Origin: Martinezella tropici | GTDB taxonomy: Bacteria > Pseudomonadota > Alphaproteobacteria > Rhizobiales > Rhizobiaceae | Reading direction: 5' to 3' | DNA length: 64,000 nt | Assembly: GCF_003287875.1 (NCBI RefSeq) | Contig: NZ_QMKK01000054.1 | Coordinates: 682,001-746,000 of the forward strand | Shown: piece by piece, positions 8,768 to 17,984 of the stretch | Position numbering within the stretch: the first letter of the stretch is position 1 | Layout: every line of letters starts with the position of its first letter | Made by a program: the position numbers and the translations under genes | The notes under the pieces: model-generated | Told to the model about the DNA's origin: nothing | What the model saw: only the letters and a program-made list of their open reading frames with translations | Databases searched by the model: none

Positions 8768-9679
8768 ATGGCGACAATCGCTTCCTCGGATGCGGAGCAG
8801 GAAACTCAGAAGGCCAGACGCGGTTTAGCCGTGCCCGGCTGGGCGGTTGCCTATCTGCAGGCAACGCCGCTGTTTCTCATTCTCGGCTTCTTCTTCCTGT
8901 TGCCGATCGCCATGATCGGCATCGTCAGTTTCTGGGATTATGATTTCGCCGGCCTCTATCCGGCATTCCTGACCACGAATTACACCGATACGCTCGGTTC
9001 GTGGGTTACATGGAAAACCTACCTCAACACATTGAAATTTACAGCCATTGTCTGGGCGCTGACACTCTTCATCGGCTTCTGGGTCGCCTATTTCCTGGCT
9101 TTTCATATCCGCCGTACCTCGACGCAGATGATCCTTTTCCTCGTCTGCACCGTGCCCTTCATGACGTCCAACATCATCCGCATGATCTCGTGGATACCCG
9201 TTCTCGGGCGCAACGGGCTGGTCAATTCGACGCTGATCGAGATGGGCCTCATCCCGCAGCCGATCGAATGGCTGCTTTATTCCGATTTCGCCGTCGTGCT
9301 GGCCATGGTGCATCTCTACACGCTGTTCATGGTGACGCCGATCTTCAATACGCTGATGCGCATCGACCGCTCGCTGTTCGAAGCCGCGCGCGATGCCGGC
9401 GCCAGCGGATGGCAGGTGCTGTGGAATGTGGTCATTCCGCTTGCGAAGCCTGGGATGGCGATCGGCAGCATCTTCGTCGTCACGCTCGTCATGGCTGATT
9501 TTTCCACCGTGCAGGTCATGTCGGGCGGCCAAAGCGCATCCATCGCACTGATGATGAAGAACCAGATGTCGCTGCTGCAATATCCGGCGGCCGCCGCCAA
9601 TGCCGTCGTGCTGCTGATCGTCGTGCTGCTGATGGTCGCCGCCATCCTGCGCATCGTCGATATTCGCAAGGAGCTCTAG
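8768..9679 (+). CDS. ABC importer permease 1 (PotB-like)
   Basis: A 303-residue inner-membrane permease with about six membrane segments. The first hydrophobic helix is in ATPLFLILGFFFLLPIAMIG. The cytoplasmic EAA loop (EAARDAGASGWQVLWNVVIPLAKPG) contacts the ATPase. I place the start at ATG 8768 behind GGAGAAGCCGGAAT. A longer open frame from 8501 is only the overlap with the binding-protein gene in another frame. Confidence 0.92.
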   Translation: MATIASSDAEQETQKARRGLAVPGWAVAYLQATPLFLILGFFFLLPIAMIGIVSFWDYDFAGLYPAFLTTNYTDTLGSWVTWKTYLNTLKFTAIVWALTLFIGFWVAYFLAFHIRRTSTQMILFLVCTVPFMTSNIIRMISWIPVLGRNGLVNSTLIEMGLIPQPIEWLLYSDFAVVLAMVHLYTLFMVTPIFNTLMRIDRSLFEAARDAGASGWQVLWNVVIPLAKPGMAIGSIFVVTLVMADFSTVQVMSGGQSASIALMMKNQMSLLQYPAAAANAVVLLIVVLLMVAAILRIVDIRKEL

Positions 9680-9680
9680 G

Positions 9681-10502
9681 ATGAACCGCGAAAAGCGCAG
9701 CCTCGAATTCTACGTCCTGGCGATCTTCTTCACCATTTTCGTGTTGTTTCTCTATGGCCCGCTCTCGGCGGTCATCATCCTGTCCTTCCAGGGGCCGGAC
9801 GGCGGCCTGACCTTCCCGTTGAATGGTGTCTCGCTGCATTGGTTCGCCAATCTCTTCGAGAAGCAAGCGGTCGGCGATTTCGGCGCCTCCTTCCAGCGCT
9901 CCTTGATCCTTGGCGTGATGGTCATGATCGTGACCGTTGTCGTCTCGCTGCTGGCAGGGCTAGCCTTTCGCCGCCGGTTTCGTGGCTCGACATTCCTGTT
10001 CTATGCGACCGTCGCCAGCCTCGTCGTCCCATCCATCATCATTTCGCTCGGGATCGGCGTTGTCTTCCAACAGGGGGGCATCGCGCCGGCCTGGTATTCC
10101 TCCGCCTTCGGCGCGCATCTGACCTGGACGTTGCCCTTCGGCGTGCTGATCATGTTTGCGGTCTTCAACCGGTTTTCGCCGGCCTATGAGGAAGCTGCCC
10201 GAGATCTCGGTGCTAGCTCCTGGCAAACCTTCCGCCATGTCGTGCTGCCGATGATCGCACCGAGCCTGATCGGCGTCGGCCTGTTCGGCTTTACGCTGTC
10301 CTATGACGAGTTCGCCCGCACCCTGATGACATCAGGCACCTACAACACCCTGCCACTCGAGATCTACGGCATGACGACGAATGTCACGACGCCGGTGCTC
10401 TATGCGCTCGGAACGGTGACGACGCTCTTTTCCTTCACCATCATCCTGCTGGCGCTTGCGATCATGACCATGCTCGGCCGCCGCCAAGCCAAGAAAAGCT
10501 AA
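9681..10502 (+). CDS. ABC importer permease 2 (PotC-like)
   Basis: A 273-residue inner-membrane permease with about six membrane segments and the EAA loop EAARDLGASSWQTFRHVVLPM. It starts one base after the stop of permease 1 (TAGGATG), so the two are coupled and form a heterodimeric channel. The racemase gene follows four bases later. Confidence 0.92.
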   Translation: MNREKRSLEFYVLAIFFTIFVLFLYGPLSAVIILSFQGPDGGLTFPLNGVSLHWFANLFEKQAVGDFGASFQRSLILGVMVMIVTVVVSLLAGLAFRRRFRGSTFLFYATVASLVVPSIIISLGIGVVFQQGGIAPAWYSSAFGAHLTWTLPFGVLIMFAVFNRFSPAYEEAARDLGASSWQTFRHVVLPMIAPSLIGVGLFGFTLSYDEFARTLMTSGTYNTLPLEIYGMTTNVTTPVLYALGTVTTLFSFTIILLALAIMTMLGRRQAKKS

Positions 10503-10506
10503 GATC

Positions 10507-11250
10507 ATGCGCCTGCTGCTCATCAATCCGAATACCACCGTTTCCATGACGGAGAAGGCGGCGATCGCTGCACGCGCCGTGGCGAGCGCCGGCACGGAGA
10601 TCATTGCTGCCACCTCGCAAATGGGGCCGGCTTCGATCGAGGGCTATTACGATGGAGCGCTGGCCGTACCCGGTATGCTGCGTGAACTGAGGGAGAGGCG
10701 GGCTGAAGGCTATGACGCCGCGATCATCTGCTGCTTCGACGATACCGGCCTGGAAGCCGCACGCATGTTTTGCGATGTGCCCGTTGTCGGTTTGTGCGAA
10801 GCTGCCGTTGCAACAGCCGGCTTTCTGGCGCAGCGCTTCAGCGTGGTGACGACACTCGAACGTTCGCGCATCCTCATCGATAATCTCGTCCAGCGCTACG
10901 GCATGGGCGCGCGAGCGAAGGTTCGAGCTTCGGACATTCCCGTTCTCGAGCTTGAGGACTCGTCTTCCGGCGCGATCGGAAAGTTGCGGGCGGAAATCGA
11001 ACGCGCGCTTGCCGAAGATGGGGCGGAGGCAATCGTCCTCGGCTGCGCCGGCATGACGGATCTCGCAAGGGAGCTGCAATCGATCTACGGTGTCCCGGTC
11101 GTGGATGGTGTTGCCGCGGCGGTCAAGCAGGCCGAAGCGCTGGTGTCCTTGGGTCTCTCCACCAGCAAGCGCAGCTCCTACGCCTCGCCATTGCCCAAGC
11201 CGTTTTCGGGAGCAATGCAGGACTTCGCGCCGACACCGGTATTGGCCTAA
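10507..11250 (+). CDS. Asp/Glu/hydantoin racemase family protein
   Basis: A 247-residue cofactor-free racemase of the Asp/Glu/hydantoin family. Both catalytic cysteines are visible, in ICCFDDTGLEA (about residue 76) and VLGCAGMTDLA (about residue 179). The N-terminus RLLLINPNTTVSMTEK is typical of hydantoin and allantoin racemases. It is the last gene of the importer operon, four bases after permease 2. With the amidohydrolase on the other side of the regulator it suggests a pathway in which a chiral cyclic ureide or hydantoin is imported, racemised and hydrolysed. The substrate is inferred. Confidence 0.88.
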   Translation: MRLLLINPNTTVSMTEKAAIAARAVASAGTEIIAATSQMGPASIEGYYDGALAVPGMLRELRERRAEGYDAAIICCFDDTGLEAARMFCDVPVVGLCEAAVATAGFLAQRFSVVTTLERSRILIDNLVQRYGMGARAKVRASDIPVLELEDSSSGAIGKLRAEIERALAEDGAEAIVLGCAGMTDLARELQSIYGVPVVDGVAAAVKQAEALVSLGLSTSKRSSYASPLPKPFSGAMQDFAPTPVLA

Positions 11251-11354
11251 TCTCATCACAATCCAACGTGCACGGCCTCCGCTGATCGCTAAAGCGTTGC
11301 GATTGGCATATCTCCGCTCCCGGGACTACAATGTCTCGATAAAGAACGAGAGTC

Positions 11355-12650
11355 GTGGATTTGGCACAGAGAGCTGGCAAAGCTGATCTTCCCCTGCATG
11401 GCGGCCGCGTACCGCGCTGGCTTGGAGACCGGATGACGCGCTTGGGTGCCGTCATTACCGAGGCGGTCGTGCAGCATTATGGTCGCGACGAGCTGTTTCG
11501 GCGCCTTGCCAATCCATTCTGGTTCCAGTCTTTCGGCGCCGTCATGGGCATGGATTGGCATTCCTCGGGGATTACGACAAGCGTTCTGGGTGCCTTGAAG
11601 CGCGGCCTGACGCCGCTTTCGGGCGAGCTCGGCATCCATGTCTGCGGCGGCCGTGGTGCGCAATCCCGAAAGACGCCGGGCGAACTGCTTGAGATCGGCG
11701 ATCGCGTCGGCATCGACGGCGCGTCGCTCGCGACCAAGAGCCGACTGATCGCAAAAGTGGATAGTGCAGCCGTGCAGGATGGCTTCGATCTCTATCTGCA
11801 TGGCTTCATCGTCGCGGATGACGGCAAGTGGGTCGTCATCCAGCAGGGCATGAATGGCGAACGGCGGCAGGCGCGGCGCTATCATTGGTTATCCGAGGGC
11901 CTCACGAGCTTTCTGGATTCGCCCCACGCAGCCATCGAAGGGCGCGAGCAGGGCGAGATCATCAATCTCGCCGATCGGCGTGCGGAGCGCTCCCGCAGCG
12001 AACAGCTCGATTTGCTCGCCTCGATAGGTCCGGACGGAATTATTCGTGAATTCAATGCGCTGGAGAGACAAGCTGAAGTAAATGATAAAATCGAGCTTCA
12101 GCCGACGCTGCCCTATCTTATCATGCCGGCACATCATGACGTGCGTGAAGAAGATGTGAACATGCGGCGTTTGCACGGAAATCTCGCCGCCGCGGCCGAC
12201 CGTGGTCCGGTCGATTTCCAGGAATTGCTGCTGACGCCCGGCGTCGGCGCCAGAACGGTCAAGGCTTTGGCGATGGTCGCCGAAGTCGTGCATGGCGCAC
12301 CCTGCCGTTTTTCCGATCCGGCGCGCTTTTCCCTCGCGCATGGCGGCAAGGACCGGCATCCCTTTCCCGTGCCGCTGAAAGTCTATGACGAGACGATCAG
12401 CGTGATGAAATCGGCGGTCAGGAAAGGCCGTCTCGGTCGCGACGAGGAATTGTCGGCTCTCAAGCGCCTGGATGATCAGTCGAGAATGCTGGAACGCTAT
12501 GTCACCGGCCCTGATCTCAAGGAGATCGTAGCCGGCGAATTCGACCGCTCTTACTCCTATGGCGGCCGCAGCGTTTTCGGCTGGGAGCCTCCCTCCGAAT
12601 CCGATGGCGATCGCATCGAACCGGACCAGCTCCGCTCCCGGAAAAGCTGA
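11355..12650 (+). CDS. DUF763 domain protein
   Basis: A 431-residue protein of family DUF763, recognised by the N-terminal pattern ADLPLHGGRVPRWLGDRM and the later HGGKDRHPFPVPLKVYDETI. The family has no established biochemical role known to me. The best start is GTG 11355 with a weak purine site (GAACGAGAG) upstream. It follows the racemase gene by about 100 bases on the same strand but probably has its own promoter. No signal peptide or membrane segment is seen. Confidence 0.85.
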   Translation: MDLAQRAGKADLPLHGGRVPRWLGDRMTRLGAVITEAVVQHYGRDELFRRLANPFWFQSFGAVMGMDWHSSGITTSVLGALKRGLTPLSGELGIHVCGGRGAQSRKTPGELLEIGDRVGIDGASLATKSRLIAKVDSAAVQDGFDLYLHGFIVADDGKWVVIQQGMNGERRQARRYHWLSEGLTSFLDSPHAAIEGREQGEIINLADRRAERSRSEQLDLLASIGPDGIIREFNALERQAEVNDKIELQPTLPYLIMPAHHDVREEDVNMRRLHGNLAAAADRGPVDFQELLLTPGVGARTVKALAMVAEVVHGAPCRFSDPARFSLAHGGKDRHPFPVPLKVYDETISVMKSAVRKGRLGRDEELSALKRLDDQSRMLERYVTGPDLKEIVAGEFDRSYSYGGRSVFGWEPPSESDGDRIEPDQLRSRKS

Positions 12651-12664
12651 CCAAAACCATCGGC

Positions 12665-15001
12665 CTATGGCAGCGTATAGCCGATCACATAGTCGCCAGG
12701 CTTCGTTCCCACCGAACCGTGCCCTCCAGCCACCATGACGACATATTGCTTGTTGTCGCTTGCCGTATAGGTCATCGGCGTTGCTTGGCCGCCTGCCGGC
12801 AGGCGTGCCTGCCAAAGCTGCCTGCCGGTGGTGACATCATAGGCTCGCAGATAATCGTCCACGGCGGCGGCCAGGAACGCCACTCCGCCCTTAGTCACCA
12901 TCGGCCCGCCGATACCGGGAACGCCGACCTTGAAGGGCAACGGCAAGGGCGTCATGTCACGGACGGTACCATTCTTGTGCTTGTAGGCGATCTTGCCGGT
13001 CTTCAGGTCGACACCGGCAACATAGCCCCAGGGCGGCGCCTGGCAGGGAATGCCGAGCGGGCTGACGAACGGTCCCATATAGACGCCATAGGGTGAGCCC
13101 TCGTTTCGGTTGAGCCCCTGTTCACTCCCCTTGTCGCCGGCGCCTTTGGGCGGGATTTCGGCACGCGGTACCAGCCGCGAGGTGAAGGCCAGATAGGTCG
13201 GCATGCCGAACATGATCTGCCGTTCGGGATCGACGGCGACACTGCCCCAGTTGAAGGTGCCGAAATTGCCGGGGAAGATAATGGAGCCGCGCAGCGATGG
13301 CGGCGTATAACGGCCTTCATATTGGTGCTGATGGAAGGAGATGCGGCAGGCGAGCTGATCGAACAGCGAGATGCCCCACATGTCCTTTTCCGTGAGCGGC
13401 GGCGGCGAGAAGGTCAGATCCGAGATCGGTTGTGTTGGTGAGGCATGATCCTCCGGAATGGTGCCGCCCGGCGCAGGAATCTCCTTAAAGGGAATGATCG
13501 GCGCGCCCGTGCGGCGATCGAGCACATAGATGTCGCCCTGCTTGGTCGAGGCGACCAGTGCCGGAACGACGCTGCCGTCCGCCTTTGTCAGATCGAAGAG
13601 CACGGGCTGCGCCGGTACGTCCATGTCCCAGAGATCATGATGGACGAATTGCTGCACCCATTTGAGCTGGCCGGTATTGATATCGAGCGCCACCACCGAG
13701 GAGGAAAAGCGTTCGACGTTTTCGCTGCGCCCCATGCCGAGCTGGTCGGGCGTCTGGTTGCCAAGCGGGACATAGACCATGCCGAGTGCCTCATCGGCAC
13801 TGGAAACCGACCAGCTGTTCGGCGAATTGGTGGTGTAGGTCTGTCCCGCGGGTATGGGGGCTGTATGGTCCGGATTGCCCGAGTCCCAGTTCCAGAGCAA
13901 TGTGCCGGTCCGGGCATCGAAGGCGCGAATGACGCCGGATTGCTCCTGCGTCGAGTAATTGTCGTTGACCGCACCGCCGATGATGATCTTGTCGGCAACG
14001 ATGACGGGTGGCGACGTCGAATAATAGTAGCCGGCCGGATTGTACTTCATGCCAGCTTCCAGATGCAGTGTGCCCTGATTGGCAAAGCTCGGGCACACCT
14101 TGCCATTGGCCGCGTCGAGCGCGATCAATCGGGCATCCGAGGTCGGCAGATAGACGCGGTCGGCGCAAGGCGCTCCGGCTGCGGCGGCCGTGTCGTGGTA
14201 GTAAGAGACGCCACGACACGTTTGATGCTGGCGGTTGGGGTTCATGCCGGCATTGGCGTCGTAACGCCATTTTTCCTTGCCGTCCGTCGCACCGATGGCG
14301 ATCGCCAGGCTGTGAGGTGTACAAATGAAAAGTGTGTCGCCCACCTTCAGCGGAGTCACCTGATAGGTGGTCTCACCGATATCGTCGGGCCGCTTCAGAT
14401 CGCCGGTCTGGTAGCGCCAGACCTCCTTGAGATTGGCGACATTCTGCGGATTGATCTGATCGAGGGGCGAATAGCGCTGGCCGAAGGAGGTTCTGCCATA
14501 CTGATGCCATTCGCCATCAGGCACATTGCCGCCCATCGGGGCATTTGACACGACGGCCGTCGGCAACTCGCCGGCTAGATCGTGAGGATCGGTCGTCATC
14601 GAATAGGCTGCAGCGACGACGGCGATGACGAGAGAAATGGCAAGCGGCCATGGATTGGCTCCATAATGAACCCCGTCGAGGCTGCGAAAGCCGAGCGGGC
14701 GCCGGATCCAGGGTGTCAGCAGCCAGAGCCCGATCAGAATGATGAGGCCGCCGCGCGGACCGAGCTGCCACCAGTCGAAACCGACCTCCCATATCGCCCA
14801 GGCAAGCGCTGCAAGCACGAAAATCGCATAGAGCCAAAGGGCGGCCGCCTTGCGCATGGCAAGCAGGATGGCGGTCAGGAGAAAGGCGAGTCCGGCCAGA
14901 AGATAAAAGAAACTTCCCCCGAGCAGGATGAGCCAAAGTCCGCCGCCGCCGAGCGCCAAGCCGATGAGCGCCAGAATGATCGAAGTGATGATGATGGCCA
15001 T
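12665..15001 (-). CDS. gcd: Membrane-bound PQQ-dependent glucose dehydrogenase
   Basis: A quinoprotein of about 778 residues, close to the 796 of E. coli Gcd. Five hydrophobic helices (about residues 1-145) anchor it in the inner membrane. The rest is a periplasmic beta-propeller with WHQYGRTSFGQRYSPLDQIN and GGAVNDNYSTQ. It oxidises glucose or related sugars to the lactone with PQQ and passes electrons to ubiquinone. I chose ATG 15001 (MAIIIT, after GGAACGGATC). The longer open frame to 15145 adds a hydrophilic leader that would not fit the first helix. Glucose versus quinate/shikimate as substrate is not certain. Confidence 0.9.
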   Translation of the reverse strand: MAIIITSIILALIGLALGGGGLWLILLGGSFFYLLAGLAFLLTAILLAMRKAAALWLYAIFVLAALAWAIWEVGFDWWQLGPRGGLIILIGLWLLTPWIRRPLGFRSLDGVHYGANPWPLAISLVIAVVAAAYSMTTDPHDLAGELPTAVVSNAPMGGNVPDGEWHQYGRTSFGQRYSPLDQINPQNVANLKEVWRYQTGDLKRPDDIGETTYQVTPLKVGDTLFICTPHSLAIAIGATDGKEKWRYDANAGMNPNRQHQTCRGVSYYHDTAAAAGAPCADRVYLPTSDARLIALDAANGKVCPSFANQGTLHLEAGMKYNPAGYYYSTSPPVIVADKIIIGGAVNDNYSTQEQSGVIRAFDARTGTLLWNWDSGNPDHTAPIPAGQTYTTNSPNSWSVSSADEALGMVYVPLGNQTPDQLGMGRSENVERFSSSVVALDINTGQLKWVQQFVHHDLWDMDVPAQPVLFDLTKADGSVVPALVASTKQGDIYVLDRRTGAPIIPFKEIPAPGGTIPEDHASPTQPISDLTFSPPPLTEKDMWGISLFDQLACRISFHQHQYEGRYTPPSLRGSIIFPGNFGTFNWGSVAVDPERQIMFGMPTYLAFTSRLVPRAEIPPKGAGDKGSEQGLNRNEGSPYGVYMGPFVSPLGIPCQAPPWGYVAGVDLKTGKIAYKHKNGTVRDMTPLPLPFKVGVPGIGGPMVTKGGVAFLAAAVDDYLRAYDVTTGRQLWQARLPAGGQATPMTYTASDNKQYVVMVAGGHGSVGTKPGDYVIGYTLP

Positions 15002-15305
15002 GATCCGTTCCAGTCTATCCGTCGATTGGACAGTGATTGATCGAAGGCATGCAAAGAACACGCGGGCTCCAACGGAGTCCGCGGCCACTCTTAAGTCGAA
15101 ATCGATGTCGGTTGTTTCGCTGGCAGCATCCGGTGCGGTTTCCAAAGTGATTTGGATCGATGCATCAAGATCCCCAATCCATCAGAGATTGAATGCCAGG
15201 ATTGCAAGAATGTTCCAATCCGGCCGACCGTTCAAGTTCGATACCGCGTCGCCCGAATTGATTAACGGACGTAGTTAATTTTTTAACAATTATGCAGATC
15301 CTAAT

Positions 15306-15330
15306 GGAACAAACATTGGAATCAAGGGTT
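15306..15330 (+). promoter_or_regulatory. Candidate EcfG (general stress) promoter
   Basis: GGAAC at 15306-15310 and GGTT at 15327-15330 are 16 bases apart. This matches the alphaproteobacterial EcfG consensus GGAAC-N16/17-CGTT except for one base. It lies about 25 bases before a small gene. Confidence 0.45.
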
Positions 15331-15355
15331 TCCGCGCCGAGCCGGAGGACTAAAG

Positions 15356-15544
15356 ATGAATCTGAAGATTGTTACTGCCCAGTCGGAAGTCGAGACCGCC
15401 GACACCGGAACCTATCCGGATGGCATGATGGACCGCATTCTGGTTGAGTTCTCCGCAAGCTCCGAGCAGCAACATCGCAAGTCTCACGAGCGGGATTACG
15501 GTGCGCGCAAGGCTTTGCGACCAATCCCGGCCGGACTTGCCTGA
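15356..15544 (+). CDS. Small hypothetical protein
   Basis: A 62-residue hydrophilic protein of unknown family. It has a clear ribosome site (CGGAGGACTAAAG before the ATG) and a candidate stress promoter upstream, so it is probably real. There is no membrane segment, cysteine pair or recognised motif. The C-terminal half is basic (RKSHERDYGARKALR). It is convergent with the esterase pair. Confidence 0.5.
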   Translation: MNLKIVTAQSEVETADTGTYPDGMMDRILVEFSASSEQQHRKSHERDYGARKALRPIPAGLA

Positions 15545-15601
15545 TATCCCACTGACGGATACGAGTTCGCAACACGCGGGTTCACGGCGTCGGTCGCCTG
15601 A

Positions 15602-16330
15602 TCAGATGTAAAGCGGCGCCATTCTGCGCCATGCGCCGGCTCGATGAGCGCGCCCATCCCATACGTGCAGTCGATGGTCGATCTGCTTGTCAGCCAGAAG
15701 GCGGCTCAGGTGGCGGTTGTTGTCGATGAAGGGATCGGCGTCTCCGATCGTCATGACGATCTCGATCTGGCGCAGCTTCTCCAATCGCCAATCGCAGGCT
15801 AGCCCCGGCAGAAAATGTGTCGGCGTGTGAAAATAGATTTCGTCATCATAGTAACCGTCGAACAGGTCGGTGAAGGATTCGACCGTCATCGTCAGATCGT
15901 AGCGGCCGGAAAAGGCGACCAGCTTGCGGAAGAGGTGAGGGTGGCGGAAAACCAGGCTGGCCGCCTGGAAGGCGCCGAGGCTGCAACCATGGACGATGGT
16001 ACACTCATGCGCGTTCTTCTGCGCCATCAGCGGCAGGACTTCGTTCAGGATATATTCCTCGAACGCTTTATGCCTGCGAATGCGCTCGGCCGGGTGACGA
16101 TGAGCATCGTAGAAGGTTTCCCTGGCCAGCCCTTCGATGCAATAGAGCTGAAGGTGCCCACTGACCAGCTTGTCAGCGAGGCTGGCGACGATGCCGATCT
16201 GCTCATATTCCCAAAATCGTCCGTCGCGCGTGGGAAACACCAATACCTTGGCGCCGGCGTGACCGAACACCAGCAGCTCCATGTCTCGATCCAGCCGCGC
16301 GCTGTACCAGCGCAGGTATTCGCGGTTCAT
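15602..16330 (-). CDS. Putative esterase (alpha/beta hydrolase, esterase D-like)
   Basis: A 242-residue serine esterase. The nucleophile elbow is HGCSLGAFQA (GxSxG, about residue 115). An acidic residue lies in IGDADPFIDNN, and the histidine in DGRAHRAGAWRR near the end completes a likely triad. No signal peptide is visible, so it is cytoplasmic. Its start overlaps the stop of the acetyl-esterase gene by four bases, so the two esterases are made together and may act on the same ester. Confidence 0.82.
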   Translation of the reverse strand: MNREYLRWYSARLDRDMELLVFGHAGAKVLVFPTRDGRFWEYEQIGIVASLADKLVSGHLQLYCIEGLARETFYDAHRHPAERIRRHKAFEEYILNEVLPLMAQKNAHECTIVHGCSLGAFQAASLVFRHPHLFRKLVAFSGRYDLTMTVESFTDLFDGYYDDEIYFHTPTHFLPGLACDWRLEKLRQIEIVMTIGDADPFIDNNRHLSRLLADKQIDHRLHVWDGRAHRAGAWRRMAPLYI

Positions 16331-17286
16331 AGCACCTTGAAAAATCGCCCGACCTTGTCTCGCAGAATTGCGTTCTGCTTTTCGCTACCAGCATAATCGA
16401 AGTGGCCGGCATCCAGGATGAAGATTTCGTTAAACTTCTGCAGCGCATTTGCGACGGAGAACTGGCAGGGCGGCGCAACGGCCGGATCGAAAAGGGCAGG
16501 CGCGACGAGCATCGGAACGGTGATCCGGCTTGCTGCGATCGCGGCATCGAAGAAACGCAGGGTTTCGAGAACGCTGCCATGTTGCTTCTGATAGGCCTGG
16601 ACGGATTGCGCACTGCCGACGGTCGGCAAGGTCAGCCATAGCGGACGATGCCCGAAAGTCGGGACTACGAGATGGCCGCGTCTGATCCTCGCATCGAACG
16701 GAATCGCCAATGCGCCGATACCGCCGCCGAAGCTGATGCCGCTATAGCCGATATGGCCGGCAACCCATGGGTAGAGGATCTCCAGGGTCGAAACGGCAAG
16801 CCAGATGTCTTCGACGCAGCCGCCGATGACATAGGTGTCGCGATTTTCGATGCCGTGCACAACATGCCCCGACGCGTCCGATGGGATCGGCGGGCGGGCG
16901 CTTAAAGAAAGCCCACGGCTGCAGGGAAACAGAACAGCGGCCTCTTCCAGCGGCAAGTCGAATTCGGGCTGATCCCTTCCTCCATATCCATGTCCGACGA
17001 CGAGCCCGCGGCGCACCTGACCATGGCGGGGAATAAGCAGCCAACCGTTGATCTGAAACGATCCCGTCGACACATAGCTGATATCGAAAACATGCCAGTT
17101 GTCGTGACGCAATCTGCTGCGACGAAGTTTCGGTTGCGGATCGACGGCGATGGCGGCTTTGTAGCGCTGCAGCCAGAAATCGTCGAAGCCGAACGGGGCT
17201 TCCGGTGTCTCGATGGCCTGCAACTGCGAGAGCTGCATGCCATAGGTCGGATCGAAGTCGAAGGGATGGGCTGTCGGTACACTCAT
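16327..17286 (-). CDS. Acetyl xylan esterase / cephalosporin-C deacetylase family hydrolase
   Basis: A 319-residue alpha/beta hydrolase of the AXE1 family. The N-terminus fits the family (AHPFDFDPTYGM, then FDDFWLQRYKAA). The nucleophile is in GYSGISFGGG (about residue 190), the acid in APALFDPAVAP and the histidine in DAGHFDYAG. The family removes acetyl groups from xylo-oligosaccharides or similar esters. I chose ATG 17286. The frame continues to 17328 but only with a TTG start. It is the first gene of a two-gene operon with the smaller esterase. Confidence 0.82.
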   Translation of the reverse strand: MSVPTAHPFDFDPTYGMQLSQLQAIETPEAPFGFDDFWLQRYKAAIAVDPQPKLRRSRLRHDNWHVFDISYVSTGSFQINGWLLIPRHGQVRRGLVVGHGYGGRDQPEFDLPLEEAAVLFPCSRGLSLSARPPIPSDASGHVVHGIENRDTYVIGGCVEDIWLAVSTLEILYPWVAGHIGYSGISFGGGIGALAIPFDARIRRGHLVVPTFGHRPLWLTLPTVGSAQSVQAYQKQHGSVLETLRFFDAAIAASRITVPMLVAPALFDPAVAPPCQFSVANALQKFNEIFILDAGHFDYAGSEKQNAILRDKVGRFFKVL

Positions 17287-17594
17287 GGCAAATGTGTCGC
17301 GTGAAAGGATCGCCGACGCAAGCACCAACGCTGCACGGGCCGCAGATCGTCCTTAATTATCTCAAGGACTCCGTTTGGGATGGACAATCGATGCGATAGA
17401 GCACAACGCGAAAAGATGGCGCAAACAGGCTGATTTCCTGCGCACCGCGGCCCGCGAGCAAATATGGCAAGCATCCTGATGCGCAAGCCCGCCTGGAAAA
17501 GGAGCTGCGGCTTCCTTCTCCGGCCGTTGGACCAGCCGCGAAAAAACATGCTGATATAAATCCGCCCGAAGCTTTACCGGATGCGACGTCGAAG

Positions 17595-17732
17595 ATGGGT
17601 TTTCCGCTGAGCGGCATCGTCATCGTCCTGGGTTCGATCCTGGTCTATGCGCTTGTCATATCGCATGTGGTCGGCCAGCCGCATTACTCCGCTCGCGTCA
17701 ATTTCATGCCCCCTGCTTTCGTACAGAACTAG
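17595..17732 (+). CDS. Possible small single-pass membrane protein
   Basis: A 45-residue frame with one clear membrane segment (SGIVIVLGSILVYALVISHVV) and a short polar tail ending in FMPPAFVQN. The open frame extends about 65 codons upstream in a protein-like, charged and proline-rich stretch without an ATG, so the true start may be further upstream. No strong ribosome site is seen. The rest of the 17287-17984 gap shows nothing else I can support. Confidence 0.35.
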   Translation: MGFPLSGIVIVLGSILVYALVISHVVGQPHYSARVNFMPPAFVQN

Positions 17733-17984
17733 ATGCCCCGCAACGCCTGCGCGGCAATCGGGAAAATGTGACGAAACCTCACTTTCGGCATTATTCTTCC
17801 CTATCGCTTCCGCGAGTGGGATGCTGGCTGTCATCGCAAAGACGTGAAGGCAAACACTGTCCGGCTGGCTATTGCGGTCGCTGCGCTCTCGAAAAATGAA
17901 GAAGTTTTAAGTCTGTTCGTTAAATGAAGATTCCAATGAATCTGTTGTAATCGTCGAACAGAAGGTAGTTTTGGAGAGCATTTC

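Noticed and set aside
13445..14548. Plus-strand frame of 367 residues
   Set aside because: It is antisense to the PQQ glucose dehydrogenase, which has clear family motifs.
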